From: an uncultured Clostridia bacterium
GTDB taxonomy: Bacteria; Bacillota; Clostridia; TANB77; UBA1234
DNA: 29,135 nucleotides
Assembly (NCBI GenBank): GCA_947624765.1
Contig: CANQLS010000002.1
Location: 1 to 29,135 of the forward strand
Direction of reading: 5' to 3'
In this document: positions 6,215 through 13,612 of the stretch, one piece after another
Numbering within the stretch: the stretch's first letter is position 1
Layout of the letters: each line of letters opens with the position of its first letter
Notes under the pieces: model-generated
The model's input: only the letters and a program-made list of their open reading frames with translations
The model's database searches: none
What the model was told of the DNA's origin: nothing
Program-made: the position numbers and the translations under genes

Positions 6215-7621
6215 CTATCTTCTAAATCTATTTTCATATCTAACAGGTTCATCTTGCGATGATTTAATATCTAAACCTATTTTATCTTTATATGGTATCC
6301 AACCGTATTGGCTAGCATTAATTGTATGATCATTGGCATCTTCCGGAGTATTATCTTTGTCTTCTTGCCAACTATAGGTTTCTAGTTCTGCAATATGATT
6401 AGTGCAAGTATTTACAACTAAATAATGCCCGGTATGTAACCATCCTAATTGTAGGTTTATTCTATCTATAATTTTTATTTGTTTATAAGCGTTATTAAAA
6501 ATATAAATACATGGATGTGTTCTTTTATATTTGTTTAATTCGGTTATAGTTGCTTGGTCGGCACTATCAATAAATGCATTTCTTGCTAATCCCCACTTTT
6601 TTTGATTTCTATCTAAAAAAGCGATAAAGTTTTGCACTGTATCGCTTGGAGCAATAGGATTATTTAAATCTCTATTGTTATATTCTTTTTCATCTAATAT
6701 AACTAGTTCTCTATTATCAGTTACTCCCATAAATAACATTGATATCGTATCAGGGCTCTTTTGAGAATAAGCTGTATCCAATCCTGAACTAAAGTAAACA
6801 TATTTCTTTTTCTTTGCTTCTTCTTTTGTGATTACGTGTTTATTTCTATCAAAATTACTAAATACTAACCCTGTAGATTTTCCACGAAGTCCTAAAATTT
6901 TATTCTTATATAATTTAGTTCCAGTTGGTACACTATCTATTATTTGTTGTTTTTTTTCTTTTGTTAAACTTAAATTATGTTCAAAACTAAAGTACCACCA
7001 AGTCCAATCTGCTATTTGAGGTTGGTCTAACTGTTTAAGCAATTCACTTGGACCATCATTTTTATATTTATCTATTGGTCGAGATTTATTAACATATTGG
7101 GTATAACATTCTTTGTTTGGATCATCTGGATTAAGAGTACATAATTTATAATCTGCTCTCATAAATGCTTCTCTAACAAAATCCATATCAGCAATATTAA
7201 ATTCATCTATGAATAAACCATAACATTGTCCTCCCAAAGCTTTTTTCCATCTCGATTTATCGTCATAGCCTAATACATATATTATTTTATTTCCTTTATC
7301 TGTATGGTAAATGATATGTGGCATTCTAATTTTTCCTTTACCGGTTGGATTATATTCTATTAGTCCACCTTCTTCATAGTCGCCAAATACTTCCATCAAG
7401 CCGTTATCTGAATTTATAATATTTTTTTCAATAGTTCCTAAGTCTAACCCAGCTATTATACTAGCTTTAGAACTATTTGTTTCTTCAATTCTAAACATAA
7501 ACTTCGGAATAGCCACTGTTGTTTTACCAGCGGCAGTTGTCCCCTCAAGAAATTCAGCTTCACATTTATGATGTAAAAAATCTATATATTTTTCACTTAA
7601 TGGAAATACTTCTTCATTCAC
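6215..7621 (-). CDS. terL: Terminase large subunit
   Basis: ATP-driven packaging motor and headful nuclease. The Walker A motif GTTAAGKTT is near residue 30, Walker B CYGLFIDEF near residue 140. The C-terminal RNase H-like nuclease shows acidic residues in SSGLDTAYS and NAFIDSADQAT and a final DHTINASQYG. I prefer the GTG at 7621 (VNEEVFPLSEKYI), which follows AGGTGG by five bases; a GTG at 7630 lies inside that ribosome site. It overlaps the end of terS, so the two are translationally coupled. Confidence 0.93.
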   Translation of the reverse strand: MNEEVFPLSEKYIDFLHHKCEAEFLEGTTAAGKTTVAIPKFMFRIEETNSSKASIIAGLDLGTIEKNIINSDNGLMEVFGDYEEGGLIEYNPTGKGKIRMPHIIYHTDKGNKIIYVLGYDDKSRWKKALGGQCYGLFIDEFNIADMDFVREAFMRADYKLCTLNPDDPNKECYTQYVNKSRPIDKYKNDGPSELLKQLDQPQIADWTWWYFSFEHNLSLTKEKKQQIIDSVPTGTKLYKNKILGLRGKSTGLVFSNFDRNKHVITKEEAKKKKYVYFSSGLDTAYSQKSPDTISMLFMGVTDNRELVILDEKEYNNRDLNNPIAPSDTVQNFIAFLDRNQKKWGLARNAFIDSADQATITELNKYKRTHPCIYIFNNAYKQIKIIDRINLQLGWLHTGHYLVVNTCTNHIAELETYSWQEDKDNTPEDANDHTINASQYGWIPYKDKIGLDIKSSQDEPVRYENRFRR

Positions 7622-8027
7622 TTTTACCACCTAACTGCTTATTGATAGATGATAATATTTTTGTTGCTTTAGGATTATCAATCTGAACTTTTGAAGTATA
7701 TTCTCCATCCATTTTATTTAATATATCCATTGCTTTTATCTTATCCAAAATTTTTGCTTCTTTTTTATTTTGCTTTATTTTACCTGTAATAACATCATTA
7801 AGCCATTTTTTTCTTTCTTTTGCACTCATTATAGTTTCATCTTCAGTTTTTTTTAAAAGCTCTTCATACCTAGCCCTAATCTCTGCCTTTTTAAATAACA
7901 AACACGCTTTATCATCGATAGTTTTATCTTTCATTTTTGAAGCATCGTAAGAATTCTTATATGCTTCTCTTTGTGACATCCCTTTTATTAAGTTTTGCAC
8001 AAACTTTTCCTGTTTTGGAGTAAGCAT
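7614..8027 (-). CDS. terS: Terminase small subunit
   Basis: DNA-recognition subunit of the packaging terminase. The 137-residue product starts MLTPKQEKFVQNLIKGMSQR, the classical Terminase_2 N-terminal helix-turn-helix (PKQEKFVQ...G.SQREAY), followed by a helical oligomerisation region and basic tail. Ribosome site GAAGGTAAATAG. It is the first gene of the late operon, after a long regulatory gap with a promoter, terminator and inverted repeat. Confidence 0.9.
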   Translation of the reverse strand: MLTPKQEKFVQNLIKGMSQREAYKNSYDASKMKDKTIDDKACLLFKKAEIRARYEELLKKTEDETIMSAKERKKWLNDVITGKIKQNKKEAKILDKIKAMDILNKMDGEYTSKVQIDNPKATKILSSINKQLGGKSE

Positions 8028-8094
8028 ATCTATTTACCTTCTTTCTATTATTTATTTTCAACTATATATAGGTATTAAATTTTCTTGTTTGAAA

Positions 8095-8145
8095 GCATAA
8101 AATGTTATTTACTAGTTAAAGGAGGTAAATAAAGGAACTTTATGC
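8095..8145. repeat. Interrupted inverted repeat in the terS leader
   Basis: Outer arms GCATAAA (8095-8101) and TTTATGC (8139-8145); inner arms TATTTAC (8106-8112) and GTAAATA (8125-8131). The loop between the inner arms contains GGAGG on the plus strand only. It could be a second RNA hairpin after the upstream terminator, or a binding or cleavage site (cos/pac) for TerS; position before terS permits either. Confidence 0.55.
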
Positions 8146-8149
8146 TCTC

Positions 8150-8179
8150 AAATAAAAAAGATACAAAATTTGTTGTATC
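8150..8179 (-). terminator. Intrinsic terminator between early and late genes
   Basis: Minus strand GATACAA, six-base loop, TTGTATC followed by TTTTTT. It stops early-operon transcription before terS, but it also lies downstream of the candidate late promoter at about 8229, so late transcription would have to pass it. Confidence 0.75.
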
Positions 8180-8228
8180 CTGAAAAAATAAAATGTTTGA
8201 AATATCTTATATATATTCCATTATAGAC

Positions 8229-8262
8229 ATTATAACATATCTAAAGTGCTCAAAAGTGCTCA
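8229..8262 (-). promoter_or_regulatory. Candidate late promoter with tandem 10-bp activator repeat
   Basis: An extended -10 TGTTATAAT (TATAAT at 8229-8234) is preceded not by a -35 box but by a perfect tandem repeat of TGAGCACTTT (8243-8252 and 8253-8262), one helical turn apart, where the -35 should be. It starts a few bases after the stop of the ArpU-like gene, whose sigma-region-4-like domain could recognise it. Confidence 0.6.
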
Positions 8263-8266
8263 TCTT

Positions 8267-8677
8267 TTATTGACATTCATTTTTTCTATATTCGTCGTAA
8301 TATCTGCGAACTTGGGCTTTTGAATAAGTTAATCTCTTAGCTATATCTTGCCATTTCATTTTTTTATAATCTTTTAAAAATGCTACTGCTAATTGAATAT
8401 CAGTAACTTTGAGGCGATCTATTTCTCTTTCAATGTATTCTTCATATGCCCTTTTACTATCATATAAGGCTTTTAATCTGTCTGTATACTCATCTTTCTT
8501 CATAATTATGTTAAGCATAGAATTACTATTTATAAATCCACCTTGAACTAATATCTCTTTTACTTTGGATGATTTTATATCTCCATTAACTTCTCTTAGT
8601 GTTTCAAACAAATTTATTTTATTGTTCAAACCTACTATTTCTCCCCAAGCTTGAATAATAGTCATATAATCATTCAT
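8267..8677 (-). CDS. ArpU/sigma-region-4-like late transcription regulator
   Basis: 136 residues. The C-terminal half (EEYIEREIDRLK, then AVAFLKDYKKMKWQDIAKRL, then YSKAQVRRYYDEYRKN) is the sigma-70 region-4-like helix-turn-helix shared by ArpU-type and DUF1492-like phage regulators. It is the last gene of the early operon and lies right before the packaging genes, the usual place of the late activator. Start ATG follows GTAGGAGTGTAAT. The likely target is the tandem repeat immediately downstream (8243-8262). Confidence 0.75.
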   Translation of the reverse strand: MNDYMTIIQAWGEIVGLNNKINLFETLREVNGDIKSSKVKEILVQGGFINSNSMLNIIMKKDEYTDRLKALYDSKRAYEEYIEREIDRLKVTDIQLAVAFLKDYKKMKWQDIAKRLTYSKAQVRRYYDEYRKNECQ

Positions 8678-8678
8678 A

Positions 8679-8840
8679 TTACACTCCTACAATTATATCT
8701 TTATATTCTATTTTATTTATAAGTAGATCTATTTTTAATTTATAAAATGTTTTTACTGGAAGTTTCTCTAATGTAATAATTTTTGTTACTGGATTATAAT
8801 AAAATCCATATCTAGCATATTTAAATATTATATTCCCCAT
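8679..8840 (-). CDS. Small unknown protein (53 aa)
   Basis: Starts MGNIIFKYARYGFYYNPVTK and ends IIVGV. GGAGTATAAA precedes the ATG, and the stop lies one base before the start of the late regulator gene, whose ribosome site is in its last codons. Basic, with alternating hydrophobic residues. No function recognised. Tight packing and a good ribosome site support translation. Confidence 0.65.
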   Translation of the reverse strand: MGNIIFKYARYGFYYNPVTKIITLEKLPVKTFYKLKIDLLINKIEYKDIIVGV

Positions 8841-8841
8841 T

Positions 8842-9225
8842 TTATACTCCTATTTTTTCTATTAATTCTTCTTCAGTATATATTTTAGGTTTTTGCTTTG
8901 TACTTACTTTTTTACTAGTTGTACCTAAATTGGATAGTAAAATCTTTCTGTTATCTTTTGTACTAATTAATTTAGTTTTGTTATCTTTAATAACTTGCAT
9001 TATAGCTATATCTATTTTGAGCTTTCTTCTTTCATTTAGAACTTGTTTCAGTTCTTTACAATATTTGTAGCATTTAGGTACTGTTAAGTTCATATCTTCT
9101 AACTTATGGTATAAATCCGATACTTTATTATCATAATAACTTAACGTTTCAGGCATAGAAGCACTATAATCATCTATTTCATCTAAGATTATACTCACTT
9201 CTTTTATTTTACCAAATATATCCAC
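8842..9225 (-). CDS. Unknown early phage protein (127 aa)
   Basis: Mostly helical, with a likely coiled coil in residues 1-85 (ILDEIDDYSA...LYHKLEDMN...LKQVLNERRKLKIDI) and a basic, low-complexity C terminus (KKVSTKQKPKIYTEEELIEK). I used the GTG at 9225, whose G is shared with the TAG of the preceding microgene (TAGTG). The GGAAGGAG upstream is about 15 bases away, a little far, so an internal start is possible. Function unknown. Confidence 0.7.
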   Translation of the reverse strand: MDIFGKIKEVSIILDEIDDYSASMPETLSYYDNKVSDLYHKLEDMNLTVPKCYKYCKELKQVLNERRKLKIDIAIMQVIKDNKTKLISTKDNRKILLSNLGTTSKKVSTKQKPKIYTEEELIEKIGV

Positions 9226-9311
9226 TATTTTTGTTTTCTACTCCTTCCTTTAGCTTTTCTATCCCCTATATAAACCATTTGTAACTTTGCTATAAACTCT
9301 TCTTTTGTCAT
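9225..9311 (-). CDS. 28-aa basic microprotein
   Basis: Reads MTKEEFIAKLQMVYIGDRKA and ends KGRSRKQK. The ATG lies one base after the TAA of the previous gene, with GGAGATGAATAAA as ribosome site, the same junction used at 10624. N-terminal amphipathic helix and strongly basic tail. Too short for family assignment; the conserved junction is the main evidence that it is translated. Confidence 0.55.
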   Translation of the reverse strand: MTKEEFIAKLQMVYIGDRKAKGRSRKQK

Positions 9312-9312
9312 T

Positions 9313-9522
9313 TTATTCATCTCCTATATAATCATCACATGATCCTAATTCTAAATAATTATTTATTTGTTTTTTTAAATCTAAATTATAATATTTGCAA
9401 ATATCATTTAATGTTTCCAATAATGATATAATTAATAAATTATAATCTATTTTTTTATTCCAATCATCATAAAATTTTCTTTCATTTTCTTTATCAAATT
9501 TAATTACTATTCCCTTTTTCAT
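9313..9522 (-). CDS. Unknown early phage protein (69 aa)
   Basis: Acidic 69-residue protein, MKKGIVIKFDKENERKFYDD at the start and a helical middle (LLIISLLETLNDICKYYNLD), ending YIGDE. The codons for GDE-stop provide the GGAG ribosome site for the next gene. Start ATG follows AGGAGATTAGAAT. Function unknown. Confidence 0.7.
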   Translation of the reverse strand: MKKGIVIKFDKENERKFYDDWNKKIDYNLLIISLLETLNDICKYYNLDLKKQINNYLELGSCDDYIGDE

Positions 9523-9525
9523 ATT

Positions 9526-9858
9526 CTAATCTCCTATTCTAAAACAATTATTTTCAAATTGTTCATGTGTTAAAATTGTTTTAATATTATTTGATAACCA
9601 AGGCTTATTATGTGATACATCGCCAATTCTAAAATATTCTCCTGTTATGTCTGATACTAATTCACCATTAACATAATCTCCAACTTCAATTAAATCTATA
9701 ATATTATGGCTTGCTATTACATTATCACAAGAAACTGTATGTGCATTATGTTGGCAATCTATAACACACAAATTATTATCTAAAATACAATCAATGATAC
9801 CTATTCCATATTCTCTAAAGTTTTTAATATAACAATACATTCCTACTTCTAATTTCAT
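9526..9858 (-). CDS. Conserved phage hypothetical protein (110 aa)
   Basis: Begins MKLEVGMYCYIKNFREYGIG, contains NIIDLIEVGDYVNGELVSDI and ends FENNCFRIGD. The core 'NIIDLIEVGDYVNG' followed by 'IKTILTHEQFE' is a pattern I associate with a beta-rich hypothetical family common in clostridial and other Bacillota phages; its function is unknown. It overlaps the previous gene by four bases (ATGA-type coupling). The last codons resemble the end of the gene at 10626 (ENNCYKIGDE). Confidence 0.75.
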   Translation of the reverse strand: MKLEVGMYCYIKNFREYGIGIIDCILDNNLCVIDCQHNAHTVSCDNVIASHNIIDLIEVGDYVNGELVSDITGEYFRIGDVSHNKPWLSNNIKTILTHEQFENNCFRIGD

Positions 9859-10250
9859 AATTCCAAGTCCTCTAATGTATATTCTTTATTTAATTCCATA
9901 TTTTTGTACATTAAACCTTTTTCAAAATTTTTAAACGTCATAGAATCGTTATCTTTAAATGTTATAATAATAAATTCATTTTCATCATCATAAAGTTTTT
10001 TTCTAATATTTTTTATTTTATTCCTAAAAGGTCTAATAACACCACTTAAATATTTTCTTTCAACATCATCAAGTATTGGTTCTTCTATTTCTAAAGTTAG
10101 TTTTACTTTTTTATTTTCCATTTTCTTTAAATTCTTATAATCTTCTAAAAGCATATTTCCAACATTAACGTTCATCAATACGTCTTCTATTGAAGAAATA
10201 TTTTCAATACCTCCTATATAATCAATATAAACAATTTTTTCTAATTTCAT
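9855..10250 (-). CDS. Unknown early phage protein (131 aa)
   Basis: 131 residues with mixed alpha/beta character: an acidic segment (KLTLEIEEPILDDVERKYLS), then a basic one (RPFRNKIKNIRKKLYDDENE) and a strand-rich end (FIIITFKDNDSMTFKNFEKG). Ribosome site GCGAGGTGATATAAA before ATG. It is followed with overlap by the 110-aa gene. Function unknown. Confidence 0.75.
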   Translation of the reverse strand: MKLEKIVYIDYIGGIENISSIEDVLMNVNVGNMLLEDYKNLKKMENKKVKLTLEIEEPILDDVERKYLSGVIRPFRNKIKNIRKKLYDDENEFIIITFKDNDSMTFKNFEKGLMYKNMELNKEYTLEDLEL

Positions 10251-10251
10251 T

Positions 10252-10416
10252 TTATATCACCTCGCAATAATATTTGCTATTAATTTCTATACAATTACCT
10301 TGGCTTATTACTTTAACATGAATTACAATATCACATATAGCATCAACCATTATGAGTATTGCTAAAACTGTTATAATAATCCAAAATAAATTATTTATTA
10401 TTTTTTTTAATTTCAT
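10252..10416 (-). CDS. 54-aa single-helix membrane protein
   Basis: Starts MKLKKIINNLFWIIITVLAI and continues LIMVDAICDIV, giving a basic N terminus and one membrane helix at about residues 10-33, then a short tail with two cysteines (QGNCIEINSKYYCEVI). It lies in an otherwise empty 167-base gap, starts one base after the preceding stop with GAGGAAGTGAAATAAA upstream, and its last codons hold the next gene's ribosome site. Function unknown. Confidence 0.65.
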   Translation of the reverse strand: MKLKKIINNLFWIIITVLAILIMVDAICDIVIHVKVISQGNCIEINSKYYCEVI

Positions 10417-10417
10417 T

Positions 10418-10624
10418 TTATTTCACTTCCTCATATTGTAAAATTGATATTAATTCTTGTGCTTCTTTATCTGCTACCATTTCTTTAAAATGTCTTTTTG
10501 TATAATTTATCGCTCTATCAATTTTATATTGCATGTTAGTATATGCTTGTAATATTTCATAAAAAGCTTTTATATCTCCAACAAATACATTTTCCAATTT
10601 ATTGATAAATTCTCTTTTTTCCAT
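10418..10624 (-). CDS. Unknown small helical protein (68 aa)
   Basis: I start this gene at ATG 10624 (MEKREFINKLENVFVGDIKA) because GGAGATGAATAAA gives correct spacing; upstream in-frame ATGs would run through the preceding gene. The product is helical and charged (QYKIDRAINYTKRHFKEMVA). Function unknown. Confidence 0.65.
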   Translation of the reverse strand: MEKREFINKLENVFVGDIKAFYEILQAYTNMQYKIDRAINYTKRHFKEMVADKEAQELISILQYEEVK

Positions 10625-10625
10625 T

Positions 10626-10886
10626 TTATTCATCTCCAATCTTATAACAATTATTTTCATTATGTCTGGTTGATACAACATAGCATTCCAAAGTGTCATC
10701 ATTAAAAAAGTGCCTATCATATATTTCAGCCGTGTCTTCTTCGCTGGTCATATTAAATATATCTTCACATATTGTTGTTATAGTTCCAAAATAAATTTTA
10801 TTATCATATTCACCTAAAACATATAGGCGACCGTATTCATCTTCTTTAGCATCGTTTAACATTTTTAAAAACTTATCCTTATTCAT
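10626..10886 (-). CDS. Unknown acidic protein (86 aa)
   Basis: 86 residues, acidic, MNKDKFLKMLNDAKEDEYGR at the start and ENNCYKIGDE at the end. The last codons (IGDE-stop) double as ribosome site for the next gene. It overlaps its upstream neighbour by eight bases. The 3' end is similar at DNA level to that of the gene at 9526, suggesting junction homology rather than protein homology. Confidence 0.7.
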   Translation of the reverse strand: MNKDKFLKMLNDAKEDEYGRLYVLGEYDNKIYFGTITTICEDIFNMTSEEDTAEIYDRHFFNDDTLECYVVSTRHNENNCYKIGDE

Positions 10887-11253
10887 TTTTACCTCTTTCT
10901 AAATCATCTAACCACCCAATTTCTTTGCATTTGTTATATATTGCTTGTAATTCATCCATTGATAAACTTATTTGTGCATTTGCTATTTTACTTGTTTTTC
11001 CTAATTTTTCAACAAGTATCTCATTGTTTTCAATTTTAGCATTTACTTCTTGAATATTTATATCAATTGTTTTACCTAACAAATCAGTAAAATCAATATA
11101 TACAAATCTTAATTTTTTATCAGTTTTAACAATTTCTTTAAGTTCTTCTTCATTTTCAACTATTTCATCTAATTTTCTATATGTTTTTTTAAACACTCCA
11201 AATGGCTCTATTTCTTGCCACCCTAAATCTTCCAATGTAATATCTTTATTCAT
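10879..11253 (-). CDS. Unknown acidic early protein (124 aa)
   Basis: 124 residues, rich in Glu and Lys. Segments LDEIVENEEELKEIVKTDKK and MDELQAIYNKCKEIGWLDDL are probably helical; the middle has strands (LRFVYIDFTDLLGKTIDINI). TAATG overlap with the upstream gene. No family recognised. Confidence 0.72.
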   Translation of the reverse strand: MNKDITLEDLGWQEIEPFGVFKKTYRKLDEIVENEEELKEIVKTDKKLRFVYIDFTDLLGKTIDINIQEVNAKIENNEILVEKLGKTSKIANAQISLSMDELQAIYNKCKEIGWLDDLERGKNE

Positions 11254-11492
11254 TATTTATTATCCTCCAATATTTTTTCAAACATTTCTAATAAGCCTAA
11301 ACCATATATATAGCTTTCTGTCGTATTATCAACACTTTCTCTCCATTTTTTAATTACTAAGCTAAATTCATTAATAATTTTTTGCTTATTTTCTAACTTA
11401 TTCTGTAAATTTAAAATATAACTAGTTAAATAATCCCAGCTTTCACCTTCATATACTTTATTAAGTTCTTCTTTAATCTTTTCTTCATTCAT
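11253..11492 (-). CDS. Unknown helical protein (79 aa)
   Basis: Started at ATG 11492 (MNEEKIKEELNKVYEGESWD) because the longer frame would overlap the preceding gene by almost 100 bases; the codons before this ATG contain the GAGTAGTAATAAAA-like leader. Coiled coil is likely in LNLQNKLENKQKIINEFSLV. The stop shares a base with the next start. Function unknown. Confidence 0.65.
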   Translation of the reverse strand: MNEEKIKEELNKVYEGESWDYLTSYILNLQNKLENKQKIINEFSLVIKKWRESVDNTTESYIYGLGLLEMFEKILEDNK

Positions 11493-11832
11493 TTTTATTA
11501 CTACTTTCATCTTTATCGAGTTGGCAACAACATTCACAAGTATCATCATATTTAAAATTATCTTGTGAAAGTGAAGTAGCAAATTTCGTAAATGTTTTTA
11601 ATTCTCCTAAACATTTTTCAATTATAATAACTAAACAATCAAAACCATATTTAGATATTAAATCCATAATAACATTATTTAATTCATATTGTCTTACTAA
11701 TTCCTTTTTTATGCTTTCAAATCTTTCTTGTGTAATTAAACCTGAAAGTTTTTCATCTTCTCCTAAAAATTTTTTCATTTCATCAATATTCATATTTTTT
11801 AAATTATTTATATATTCATCACTATATCTCAT
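11485..11832 (-). CDS. Unknown protein with terminal Cys cluster (115 aa)
   Basis: 115 residues, mainly helical (MNIDEMKKFLGEDEKLSG, ERFESIKKELVRQYELNNVI). The C terminus has DDTCECCCQLDKDESSNKNE: four cysteines within five residues, which could bind metal. It overlaps its upstream neighbour by four bases. Function unknown. Confidence 0.7.
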   Translation of the reverse strand: MRYSDEYINNLKNMNIDEMKKFLGEDEKLSGLITQERFESIKKELVRQYELNNVIMDLISKYGFDCLVIIIEKCLGELKTFTKFATSLSQDNFKYDDTCECCCQLDKDESSNKNE

Positions 11833-12386
11833 TTTTCATTCTCCTTTTCTAATTTTTCAAATATTAATTGTTTAGGTAATACTTTCCAACAAAACCAACT
11901 TGTATTAAACCAATTTCCTTTTTTATTATTTAAATATTCAACTCTACCATCAAAAACTATAACTTGTATATCTTTTTCTCTAAACAGCTCCCCTCTGGTT
12001 TTGCCTTCTAATGCTGTAATAGGCAATAATAAGCAAAAGGGTTTATTATACTCATAACACTTTTTTAAAAACTCATCTTTAAGACTATATGGTGGATTAG
12101 TTATGATCATATCAAAATTAAAATCGGCGTTATCAGTTAAAAAATTAAAATTATCTTTATGTGTAGATATTACTTCATATCCATTTTCTTTTAATACTTT
12201 TGTAATATTACTACTGCCATAATCAGTACATTCCCATATAATAGGTTTTCGATATTCATAATTATATCCATATTGCTTTTCTATTTCTTTAGGAATGTAT
12301 TTTAATAATGGCTTAATAGCATAAGCAGGTGTATATATATCATCAAATTTTGGCTTTTGAATATAATCAATCATTGTTTTTTTCAT
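11829..12386 (-). CDS. Phage N6-adenine DNA methyltransferase-like protein (NPPY)
   Basis: Probable SAM-dependent DNA adenine methyltransferase. The catalytic motif IV is TNPPYSLKDEFLKKC near residue 95, and a degenerate motif I region is WECTDYGSSNITKVLKENGY (about 48-68). At 185 residues it is a minimal enzyme without an obvious target-recognition domain, like many phage Dam-like proteins. Downstream 'FNTSWFCWKVLP' is common in this group. Ribosome site GAAGGTAAC. It may protect phage DNA from host restriction. The normal motif I glycines are weak, so activity is uncertain. Confidence 0.75.
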   Translation of the reverse strand: MKKTMIDYIQKPKFDDIYTPAYAIKPLLKYIPKEIEKQYGYNYEYRKPIIWECTDYGSSNITKVLKENGYEVISTHKDNFNFLTDNADFNFDMIITNPPYSLKDEFLKKCYEYNKPFCLLLPITALEGKTRGELFREKDIQVIVFDGRVEYLNNKKGNWFNTSWFCWKVLPKQLIFEKLEKENEK

Positions 12387-12690
12387 TGTTACCTTCTTTC
12401 AATTCTTGTAATTTTTTTAGAATATTATTTAATAAATCAACAAGATGTTTTTTTTCAAATTTTTGAGATATAGTATAAGTTTGTTTACTTTCAGCATATT
12501 TTTGTAAATCTATAAGCCACTTTTCAAATTCAATTAAAGCATTATGTTCTTGTTGTAATTGCTCAATATATTTTAATAATACCTTAGCATTTTCAATATC
12601 TATACTATATTCCATAGGCATAATTGTGGCTGTTTTAAAATTAATAGCTGTTTCAAATTGCATAATTGCTTCTTTTACTTCTTCACTCAT
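12367..12690 (-). CDS. Unknown coiled-coil protein (107 aa)
   Basis: Start ATG 12690 (MSEEVKEAIMQFETAINFKT) follows GAGGTGATAAAG; the longer frame begins with a GTG inside that ribosome site. The helical protein has a coiled coil at LKYIEQLQQEHNALIEFEKW and a lysine/glutamate-rich end (LKEGNNEKNND). Overlaps the next gene by 20 bases. Function unknown. Confidence 0.68.
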   Translation of the reverse strand: MSEEVKEAIMQFETAINFKTATIMPMEYSIDIENAKVLLKYIEQLQQEHNALIEFEKWLIDLQKYAESKQTYTISQKFEKKHLVDLLNNILKKLQELKEGNNEKNND

Positions 12691-12880
12691 CTTTATCACC
12701 TCTACTTTCTAGTATTTCTTTAGCTTTAGTAAATAATTTAATCAATCCATCTATATGACCGATTAAAGTTTTATTTGTTTTATCTGTTTTAATATAAAAT
12801 ATTTCTATCCAATAATCTCTTTTAGCTAAATTATCTACTATCATGTCCATTACATATTCAACAATTTGTTCATCGCTCAT
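12683..12880 (-). CDS. Unknown small protein (65 aa)
   Basis: Start ATG 12880 (MSDEQIVEYVMDMIVDNLAK) has AAAGGTGATAAAG in front, nearly identical to the leader of the next gene (GAGGTGATAAAG). The longer frame would overlap the preceding gene by about 120 bases. Ends ESRGDKDE, the shared acidic tail created by embedded ribosome-site codons. Function unknown. Confidence 0.65.
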   Translation of the reverse strand: MSDEQIVEYVMDMIVDNLAKRDYWIEIFYIKTDKTNKTLIGHIDGLIKLFTKAKEILESRGDKDE

Positions 12881-13328
12881 CTTTATCACCTTTATCCCTT
12901 TTGTTATAGTTCCACTTATTAATTTGAACACCAAATATATTAGCCATTTGTAAAAATGCTTGTTTTTCTTCTTCATTTTTAAATCCAACTAATATATGTG
13001 GTGGTGTTGGCAAATATTCTTCGGTTGGTTTCCATATATGTAAACAATGTGGGTGCATATTAACATAGTCTTCTTCTTTAGGATGATATTCTACACACGC
13101 TTCATCTTTATTCCAAAAAATATCTTTCATTCTACACATTTGGTCCCATGTAGGAGTTTTGCTAGGCATACTTACTGATAAATGCTCCCAGCCTAATTGA
13201 TAACTAAATATAAAATTTAAGTTTTTTCCACTAATCGAATCATAATAGTAGCCACCCATTCCATCATTTGGAGCTTCGGCTTCAATAAATAAATTTCTAG
13301 TGGCTCTAATCTCTTCTAATGTCTTCAT
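12870..13328 (-). CDS. DUF7694-like phage protein (152 aa)
   Basis: Contains the features I associate with this conserved phage family: WEHLSVSMPSKTPTWDQMCR, MKDIFWNKDEACVEYHPKEE, YVNMHPHCLHIWKPTEEYLP and TPPHILVGFKNEE. Function of the family is unknown; it is common in early regions of Bacillota phages. Overlaps the upstream gene by 23 bases. Composition is richer in Trp, His and Pro than its neighbours. Confidence 0.8.
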   Translation of the reverse strand: MKTLEEIRATRNLFIEAEAPNDGMGGYYYDSISGKNLNFIFSYQLGWEHLSVSMPSKTPTWDQMCRMKDIFWNKDEACVEYHPKEEDYVNMHPHCLHIWKPTEEYLPTPPHILVGFKNEEEKQAFLQMANIFGVQINKWNYNKRDKGDKDER

Positions 13329-13611
13329 TTTCTATCTCCTCATTAACAAAATCTAAGACTTCTTGATAAGCACCTACTTCTACTATTTTATTGCTATGTG
13401 TAGCATTCGTTTTTAATAAATCAGTTCCTATTGATTTATTGCATTTTTTTATTTTATCTTCAAGCCAAGAAATAAGTTGTTGTTTTTCTCTTAATAAATC
13501 ACTATATTTAATCATATATCTTCCTAAATCATCATCTATTTCTTTCATTGTAAAGCCATAATTATCTTTATTTAATTTATCCAATTCTTCTTCGCTTGCA
13601 CCACTAATCAT
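13306..13611 (-). CDS. Unknown helical protein (101 aa)
   Basis: 101 residues, begins MISGASEEELDKLNKDNYGF, then long charged helices (LLREKQQLISWLEDKIKKCN). It lies one base after the membrane-protein gene and overlaps the DUF7694 gene. No family recognised. Confidence 0.7.
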   Translation of the reverse strand: MISGASEEELDKLNKDNYGFTMKEIDDDLGRYMIKYSDLLREKQQLISWLEDKIKKCNKSIGTDLLKTNATHSNKIVEVGAYQEVLDFVNEEIENEDIRRD

Positions 13612-13612
13612 T

